DNA from: Streptomyces sp. CMB-StM0423
GTDB taxonomy: Bacteria > Actinomycetota > Actinomycetes > Streptomycetales > Streptomycetaceae
DNA: 64,000 nucleotides
Direction: 5' to 3'
Assembly: GCF_002847285.1 (NCBI RefSeq)
Contig: NZ_CP025407.1
Location: 4,124,501 to 4,188,500 of the forward strand
Made by a program: the position numbers and the translations under genes. Below, one piece after another: positions 58,530-64,000 of the stretch; position 1 is the first letter of the stretch, and every line of letters begins with the position of its first letter. The notes below the pieces were generated by a model. The model did not search any database, was not told the origin of the DNA, and saw only the letters and a program-made list of their open reading frames with translations.

Positions 58530-60956
58530 TCACCGCTCCACTCTCTCACTGGCACCCGACCGGGCACCGCTTTCGGTGTCGGTGTCGTCGGCGCGGTCGC
58601 CCCCGGTGAGGTGCGTTCCGTGTGCCTCCTTGTCGGCTTCCCCGGTATCGCCGTCGCTACCGGGATCCGCCGAGTCCTCCGGGCTCCCGGCACCGCCGGT
58701 GCCGCCGTCCCCGTCCCCGTCTCCGTCCTCTTCCCCGTTCCCGTCCGCCTCGTCGCCCGCCTCTGCCGTCCGGGCGGCGCGCTTGCGCTGCGAGTACATG
58801 CGTACCCCGGCGAGGACGAGCAGCAGGATCCCGGCGCCGATGACGAGCAGCACCGTGGAGGTGATGGACGTCACCTCCACCTGGAAGGTCTTCGCCGCGC
58901 CGAAGGGCTTGCCGTCCGCGGTGTAGAGCTGGGCGGTGATGGTCACCGGGCCGCTGGCCCGCGCGGACGCCTCGAACTTCACCGAGGTGCTGTGGCCGCC
59001 CGCCACCTCGATGGACTGCCGCTCCTCCTCGATCCGCAGCCGGCTGGGCACGTCCGACGTCAGCCGCAGCTCCAGCCCGCGGACGTTCTGCAGGAGGTTG
59101 TTCTGCACCGTCACCGGGATCGTGCCGCTGTTGCCGGACAGCGTGAGGTCCGACTTGTCGATGAGCTGCACCTGCGAGGTGATGTCCTCCAGGTAACCCT
59201 GCACCTCCCGCCGGAACGCCTCCGCCTCCGGCTTGCGCCCGCGCCACTGCGTGGACATCTCGCGCAGCAGCGCGTTGCCGAAGGGGACGGTGACCCGGAG
59301 GCTGTCGTTGAGGATCTCGGAGAAGTCGTCGAGGTGCTGCCGGGTGTCGAGGATCCGCTCGAACGCCTCCCGCGGGATCTCCTGCTTCCGCAGCTTCTTC
59401 GGGTACGCCCCGGTGCCCGGCACCGTCCGGTTGGCGCCCGGGTCCGCCGGCTCCACCGCGGCGCTGCTGAGGTTGAGCGGCGTCATCCACGTGCTGGTAT
59501 CGAGGTCGCCGAGCGCCTCCGCCATCGCCTGCACCTGGCCGAGCGTGGGGGTGCGCTGCGGCGCGACCACGATGCTGCGCTGCAGATTGGGCTGCTGCAG
59601 CGTCGTCACGAGGGTCTGGGCCAGGAACTCCTGGATGGCCAGGGAGTAGGTCTCCGCCCGGCTCATGTCCCCCTCGAAGGCCCGGGAGAGCTGGGCGTCG
59701 GCCACGAGCGCCGTCCGGCCGCCCCCGATGGGGCGGGCCGCGGTGGGCGTATACGACAGGCCGCTCTCGGTCATGCTGTCGCTGCGGGAGAGGATCCACT
59801 GCGCCCCGGCCGCGCCCGCGACGCCGACGATGCGCTTGTCGATCGCGCCCTCGGCGGGCCACGCGAGGTCGGTCTCCGGCTCCAGGTTGAGCTCCGACTC
59901 CACGGTCGTACGGCCCAGGGTGGTGGCGTCGCCGAGCTGGTCGAGGGTGCCGGAGACCTTGCGGCCGCGGTGGGCGATGGAGGCGAGGTCGGGGTCGCCG
60001 AAGGGCAGCGCGACGACCTCGCGGCCCTTCACGGCGTTCCGCAGGTCGGCCAGCCACTGCCGGGCGGTGGCCTGGCCCTTGCCTGGGACGGTCTCGCCGT
60101 CCTCGCCCACCACGTTGTACGCCTCCGTCATCGCGGATGCCGTGGCCAGCAGGTCCGGGTCGATGACCCACGTCACGGGCAGCTCCTCGCCGAGCGCGAC
60201 CATCTGCTGCAGCCGGCCGCCGGGCTCCATCTGCTCCAGCAGGCGGTCGCTGGCGAGCACCGGCGTCTGCTGCTCGTCCGCCTCGGTGCGCGCGGTGAGC
60301 TGGGGGGTGGCGATGACGGGCCAGACGAAGGTGAGCCGGGTCTTCGTCGACAGGTCGTCGCGCTGCCAGGGCAGGAAGGTGTGCTCGATGCCGAGCACCT
60401 GCTCGTAGCCGGCGTCGGCGGAGGTGCCGCTGAGGGAGACCGCGAGCTGGTAGACGCCGGGCGCGTCCAGCGGCAGCCGGTTCACGGGGATCGTGATGCT
60501 GAAGTCGCGGCTCATGCCGGGAGCCAGGGTCTTCAGCTCCTCGGTGCCGGGGCCGTCGATCTCCGCCCCGTCGTAGTCCGAGATCCAGCCCGTGCGCTCG
60601 GTGGCCTGGGTGACCTCGCTGCGGCTCGTCAGCGGCCCGCTGAGGCGCAGGGAGACGTGCGGGTCGGTGATTTTGGCGTCGGTCTTGTTGGTGACCTTGC
60701 CGGAGACCGTGAGGTCGTCGCCCCCGGAGGGGACGGAGGGGTTCAGATAGTCCACGGACACGTTCACCGAGCGGGAGCCGGACGGCTGCGCGTGGGCCTC
60801 GCCCGCCGTCGGCACCTGCACGAGTGCGGCCGGCAGCAGCAGCGCCACGAGCAGCAGGGCGGTCAGCAGCCGCCGGTGGGCCGGGGGACGGGCGGGAGAG
60901 CCGCCCGGGGACCCGGTCAAATGTGCCAGCTCGGCCACGCGCTCGCCCGTCCTCAT
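58530..60956 (-). CDS. DUF6049-family membrane protein
   Basis: 808 aa. An N-terminal hydrophobic signal/anchor (about residues 30-50, LLTALLLVALLLPAALV) precedes an ectodomain of about 650 residues with immunoglobulin-like stretches near both ends (VTNKTDAKITDPHVSLRLSG; GTIPVTVQNNLLQN). A C-terminal membrane segment (VLLVIGAGILLLVLAGVRMY) leads to a very acidic cytoplasmic tail. It is conserved between murJ and cca. The function is unknown; the central part has a weak polysaccharide-deacetylase look, which I would not rely on. Confidence 0.85.
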   Translation of the reverse strand: MRTGERVAELAHLTGSPGGSPARPPAHRRLLTALLLVALLLPAALVQVPTAGEAHAQPSGSRSVNVSVDYLNPSVPSGGDDLTVSGKVTNKTDAKITDPHVSLRLSGPLTSRSEVTQATERTGWISDYDGAEIDGPGTEELKTLAPGMSRDFSITIPVNRLPLDAPGVYQLAVSLSGTSADAGYEQVLGIEHTFLPWQRDDLSTKTRLTFVWPVIATPQLTARTEADEQQTPVLASDRLLEQMEPGGRLQQMVALGEELPVTWVIDPDLLATASAMTEAYNVVGEDGETVPGKGQATARQWLADLRNAVKGREVVALPFGDPDLASIAHRGRKVSGTLDQLGDATTLGRTTVESELNLEPETDLAWPAEGAIDKRIVGVAGAAGAQWILSRSDSMTESGLSYTPTAARPIGGGRTALVADAQLSRAFEGDMSRAETYSLAIQEFLAQTLVTTLQQPNLQRSIVVAPQRTPTLGQVQAMAEALGDLDTSTWMTPLNLSSAAVEPADPGANRTVPGTGAYPKKLRKQEIPREAFERILDTRQHLDDFSEILNDSLRVTVPFGNALLREMSTQWRGRKPEAEAFRREVQGYLEDITSQVQLIDKSDLTLSGNSGTIPVTVQNNLLQNVRGLELRLTSDVPSRLRIEEERQSIEVAGGHSTSVKFEASARASGPVTITAQLYTADGKPFGAAKTFQVEVTSITSTVLLVIGAGILLLVLAGVRMYSQRKRAARTAEAGDEADGNGEEDGDGDGDGGTGGAGSPEDSADPGSDGDTGEADKEAHGTHLTGGDRADDTDTESGARSGASERVER

Positions 60957-61152
60957 TGTCCTCGTGCCCGGCCCGCGGCCTTGTGCCGCCTGCCTTGGAC
61001 CCCGATGGTAACGAGGTACGGGACGCCGGGTGGCGGGGACCGCGTCAACCCCCGGGCGGTCGGCCACCTGATCGACACCGGGGGCGTACGGAGAGGCCGC
61101 GGAGGGTGGCCAGTTGCGGTCCCGCGGCGCACGGGCCGTACCCTGTTCTGTT

Positions 61153-62613
61153 GTGCCGAATGCCCGCGAAGACCACCGAACCCAGCAGGCCACGCTCAGC
61201 CGTGCCCAGCGCAGTGCCGTCAGTGAACTGCTGCGCGTCTCCCCCGTCGCCGACGACCTGGCGCGCCGCTTCCAGGACGCCGGTGCCCGGCTGGCGCTGG
61301 TGGGCGGCTCCGTACGGGACGCGCTGCTCGGCCGGCTCGGCAACGATCTCGACTTCACCACCGACGCCCGCCCGGAGCGGGTGCTCGACATCGTCCGGCC
61401 ATGGGCGGACGCGGTGTGGGAGGTCGGCATCGCGTTCGGCACCGTCGGCTGCCGCAAGGGGGATCTGCAGATCGAGATCACCACGTACCGCTCCGAGGCG
61501 TACGACCGGACGTCGCGCAAGCCCGAGGTGTCCTACGGCGACTCCATCGAGGAGGACCTCGTCCGCCGTGACTTCACGGTGAACGCGATGGCCGTGGCGC
61601 TGCCCGAGAAGGAGTTCGTCGACCCGCACGGCGGCCTGGACGACCTGGCGGCCCGGGTGCTGCGCACCCCCGGCACCCCGCAGGAGTCCTTCGGCGACGA
61701 CCCGCTGCGGATGATGCGGGCCGCGCGGTTCGCGGCCCAGTTGGGCTTCGAGGTGGCGCCGGAGGTCGTCGCGGCGATGACGGACATGGCCGCGCGCATC
61801 GAGATCGTGTCCGCCGAGCGGGTGAGGGACGAGCTGAACAAGCTGGTCCTGGCCCCCCGCCCGCGCCTGGGGCTGCACCTCCTCGTCGACACCGGGCTGG
61901 CCGGGCACGTGCTGCCGGAGCTGCCCGCGCTGCGGCTGGAGCGCGACGAGCACCACCGGCACAAGGACGTCTACGAGCACTCCCTGATCGTGCTGGAGCA
62001 GGCCATCGCGCTGGAGGAGAACGGGCCCGACCTGGTGCTGCGGCTCGCAGCGCTGCTCCACGACATCGGCAAGCCGCGTACGCGTCGCTTCGAGGAGGAC
62101 GGCCGGGTCTCCTTCCACCACCACGAGGTGGTGGGCGCCAAGATGACCAAGGCCCGGATGACGAAGCTGAAGTACGCCAACGACCAGATCAAGGACGTCT
62201 CCCGGCTGGTCGAGCTGCACCTGCGCTTCCACGGCTACGGCACCGGCGAGTGGACCGACTCCGCGGTGCGCCGTTATGTGCGCGACGCCGGGCCGCTACT
62301 GGAGCGGCTGCACAAGCTGACCCGCTCCGACTGCACCACGCGCAACAAGCGCAAGGCGCTGGCCCTGCAGCGCGCGTACGACGGGCTGGAGGAGCGCATC
62401 GCCCGGCTGCAGGCGCAGGAGGAGCTGGACGCGATCCGCCCGGACCTCGACGGCAACGAGATCATGAAGATCCTCGGCATCGGCCCCGGGCCGGCGGTCG
62501 GCGGCGCGTACCGGCACATGCTGGAGCTGCGGCTGGAGCACGGGCCGATGGGGCATGAGGCGGCGGTCGAGGCGCTGCGCGCGTGGTGGGCGGAGCAGAA
62601 CCCGCCGGCGTAG
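61153..62613 (+). CDS. cca: CCA tRNA nucleotidyltransferase
   Basis: 486 aa. Nucleotidyltransferase motif GGSVRDALLGRLGNDLDFTTDA, then EEDLVRRDFTVNAMAV, and an HD domain with LLHDIGKPRTR. It adds or repairs the tRNA CCA end, essential here since none of the three tRNA genes encodes CCA. The GTG at 61153 matches the family start; the frame extends to 61114 without support. Confidence 0.97.
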   Translation: MPNAREDHRTQQATLSRAQRSAVSELLRVSPVADDLARRFQDAGARLALVGGSVRDALLGRLGNDLDFTTDARPERVLDIVRPWADAVWEVGIAFGTVGCRKGDLQIEITTYRSEAYDRTSRKPEVSYGDSIEEDLVRRDFTVNAMAVALPEKEFVDPHGGLDDLAARVLRTPGTPQESFGDDPLRMMRAARFAAQLGFEVAPEVVAAMTDMAARIEIVSAERVRDELNKLVLAPRPRLGLHLLVDTGLAGHVLPELPALRLERDEHHRHKDVYEHSLIVLEQAIALEENGPDLVLRLAALLHDIGKPRTRRFEEDGRVSFHHHEVVGAKMTKARMTKLKYANDQIKDVSRLVELHLRFHGYGTGEWTDSAVRRYVRDAGPLLERLHKLTRSDCTTRNKRKALALQRAYDGLEERIARLQAQEELDAIRPDLDGNEIMKILGIGPGPAVGGAYRHMLELRLEHGPMGHEAAVEALRAWWAEQNPPA

Positions 62614-62633
62614 GGCCTACGGTCCCGTAGGCC
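62614..62633. terminator. Hairpin between cca and the MFS gene
   Basis: GGCCTACG (62614-62621) pairs with CGTAGGCC (62626-62633) around GTCC, right after the cca stop. No U-tract. Confidence 0.5.
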
Positions 62634-62674
62634 GGCGGCGTACGGGGACGGCGGCACCGACCCCGGCGCGGGCG

Positions 62675-64000
62675 TCACGTTTCACGTGAAACATGGGGCT
62701 CGGCGCCGCCCTCCAGGACCGGCGGATGCCCCGTCTCCGCGGGCGCGTGTTTCACGTGAAACATCGACAAGGCGACGCCTGCGAAGATCACCGAGACTCC
62801 CACCACCAGCACCGCCGAGCGCCCGTCCTTGGGCAGCAGCGCCGCCGCGGAGGCCGCAGCGCCCACGAAGGCGACGTTGAAGAGCATGTCGTAAAGGGAG
62901 AAGACCCGGCCGCGATAGGCGTCGTCCACCGACGACTGCACCACCGTGTCCGTCGTGATCTTGACGCCCTGCGTCGTCACCCCGAGGACGAACGCGGCGA
63001 CCAGCATCGGCCCCGGCGCGAAGGACAGCGCCAGCACCGGCGTCAGCACCGCCGCCAGTGCCGCGCACAGCGTCATCCAGCCGGACCGGCCCAGCCGCGT
63101 CACCAGCGACGGCGTCACCACCGCCGCGACGAAGAACCCCAGCCCCGACAGCCCGACGGCCACACCGAGCAGCGCCATGCCGTCGTCCTCGCCGTCGGAC
63201 CAGGCGTAGCGGCAGAGCATCAGCAGCATCACGGTCAGCGCGCCGAAGCAGAAGCGCATCAGGCTCATGGCGGACAGCGCCTGTGCCGCCTCGCGCCGCT
63301 CACGCAGATGCCGTACGCCCGCGACGAGCCCGCGAGCGGTGCTGGCGACCGCCGCCGTTATCCGCGGCAGCACCAGCTCCGGGTCCGGCCCCAGCGCCCC
63401 CGGCGCCATCCGCAGCGACGCCAGCGCCGCGCAGAGATACAGCCCCGAGCCGACCAGCACCGTCAGCGCGTCCGCCGTGCCCCCCTGGGGCCCGGCCAGC
63501 CCGACGAGGAAGGCGACGCCGCCGCCGGCGGTGGCGGCCAGCGTGCCCGCGGTCGGCGACAGGGAGTTGCCGACCACGAGCTGCTCCTCGGTGTCCACCA
63601 CGCGCGGCAGCGCGGCGGAGAGCCCGGACAGCACGAAGCGGTTGACGGCGGTGACGGAGAGCGCGGACAGATAGAACAGCCAGTCGGGCACCCCGGCCAG
63701 CAGCAGCGCCGCCGTGCCCGCGGCGAAGACGGCGCGCAGCAGGTTCCCGTACAGCAGCACCTGCCGGCGCCGCCAGCGGTCCAGCAGCACGCCCGCGAAG
63801 GGGCCGACGAGCGAGTACGGCAGCAGCAGCACCGCCATCGCGGAGGCGATGGCGGCCGGCGAGGTCTGCCGCTCGGGGGAGAAGACCACGTACGCGGCGA
63901 GCGCCACCTGGTAGACGCCGTCGGCGCCCTGGGAGAGCAGCCGTACGGCCAGCAGCCGGCGGAAGCCGTGCAGCTTCAGCAGGCTGCGGAGGTCGCGGAC
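62675..64000 (-). CDS. MFS transporter (5' end outside the window)
   Basis: 441 residues visible, with the frame open through 64000; the start lies beyond the window. About 12 membrane segments are expected; PYSLVGPFAGVLLDRWRRRQVLLYGN is motif A-like. It resembles the MFS protein usually beside cca in Streptomyces. Substrate unknown. The last 30 codons carry two parS sites, giving the C-terminus MFHVKHAPAE... and ...HVSRET. Confidence 0.9.
   Translation of the reverse strand, partial: VRDLRSLLKLHGFRRLLAVRLLSQGADGVYQVALAAYVVFSPERQTSPAAIASAMAVLLLPYSLVGPFAGVLLDRWRRRQVLLYGNLLRAVFAAGTAALLLAGVPDWLFYLSALSVTAVNRFVLSGLSAALPRVVDTEEQLVVGNSLSPTAGTLAATAGGGVAFLVGLAGPQGGTADALTVLVGSGLYLCAALASLRMAPGALGPDPELVLPRITAAVASTARGLVAGVRHLRERREAAQALSAMSLMRFCFGALTVMLLMLCRYAWSDGEDDGMALLGVAVGLSGLGFFVAAVVTPSLVTRLGRSGWMTLCAALAAVLTPVLALSFAPGPMLVAAFVLGVTTQGVKITTDTVVQSSVDDAYRGRVFSLYDMLFNVAFVGAAASAAALLPKDGRSAVLVVGVSVIFAGVALSMFHVKHAPAETGHPPVLEGGAEPHVSRET
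62679..62692. other. parS site 7 (end of MFS gene)
   Basis: Perfect 14-mer within the last codons (VSRET) of the MFS gene. Confidence 0.95.
62749..62762. other. parS site 8 (end of MFS gene)
   Basis: Perfect 14-mer 70 bp from site 7, in a different reading frame of the same gene, so it encodes FHVKH instead. Confidence 0.95.

Overview
This is a high-GC actinomycete chromosome segment centred on the replication origin. Gene content and order point to Streptomyces or a close relative: gyrA-gyrB-dciA-recF-gnd-dnaN-oriC-dnaA-rpmH-rnpA-yidD-yidC-jag-rsmG-parA-parB-trxA-trxB, a DnaA with a very long His/Pro/Gly-rich linker, class E sortases, CrgA, DLW-39, a PASTA kinase cluster, and eight perfect 14-bp parS sites (GTTTCACGTGAAAC). 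I saw no insertion sequence, prophage or CRISPR array. LAYOUT: 1-2966 is the 3' part of a phenylacetyl-CoA epoxidase operon (paaA end, paaB-paaE) in which every junction is a 4- or 7-bp overlap. 3014-5657 carries a rhodanese, a J-domain-like protein, a TerD-family protein and tRNA-Leu(CAG). 6043-14096 is the growth/division signalling operon fhaA-fhaB-pstP-rodA-pbpA followed by pknB (four PASTA domains). 14168-22952 holds tRNA-Ala(TGC), a DUF5324 protein, a peptidyl-prolyl isomerase, a rhomboid protease, crgA, a DUF881 protein, a 57-aa membrane protein, pabA and two class E sortases. 23121-28926 holds an HTH regulator, a second membrane-anchored Ser/Thr kinase, two tandem paralogous type I membrane proteins (one with a VWA domain) and the tiny DLW-39 protein. 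A drug-efflux-type MFS gene and tRNA-Ile(GAT) follow. 30828-43500 is the replication core, with oriC at 40641-41541 between dnaN and dnaA. 43870-49732 is the rpmH-to-parB block. 49857-64000 holds a GNAT enzyme, trxA/trxB behind a SigR-type promoter, sigM with its zinc anti-sigma factor, a pseudokinase, murJ, a large DUF6049 membrane protein, cca and the 3' part of an MFS gene that runs off the window. HOW IT WORKS TOGETHER: replication initiation (DnaA, DnaN, oriC, RecF, gyrase, DciA), chromosome segregation (ParA, ParB, parS) and envelope growth (RodA, PbpA, MurJ, CrgA, YidC, sortases) lie in one 60-kb block. Ser/Thr phosphorylation connects parts of it: PknB and PstP are kinase and phosphatase, FhaA/FhaB read phosphothreonine, and the pseudokinase next to murJ is the likely FhaA partner, as in mycobacteria, where it is fused to MurJ. 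MAIN POINTS TO FOLLOW UP: DnaA boxes that match the consensus exactly lie outside oriC, at the crgA-rhomboid convergent gap and just before parA, while none of the oriC boxes I found is exact; parS sites inside genes force FHVK or VSRET peptides; a 28-bp perfect palindrome followed by three 11-bp direct repeats precedes fhaA, and an 11-bp doublet precedes pknB; the sortase SrtE1 has an extremely long cytoplasmic tail; the tandem VWA-family pair faces an orphan kinase; and the tRNA-Ala to srtE2 block appears inverted relative to the order implied by S. coelicolor locus numbers.
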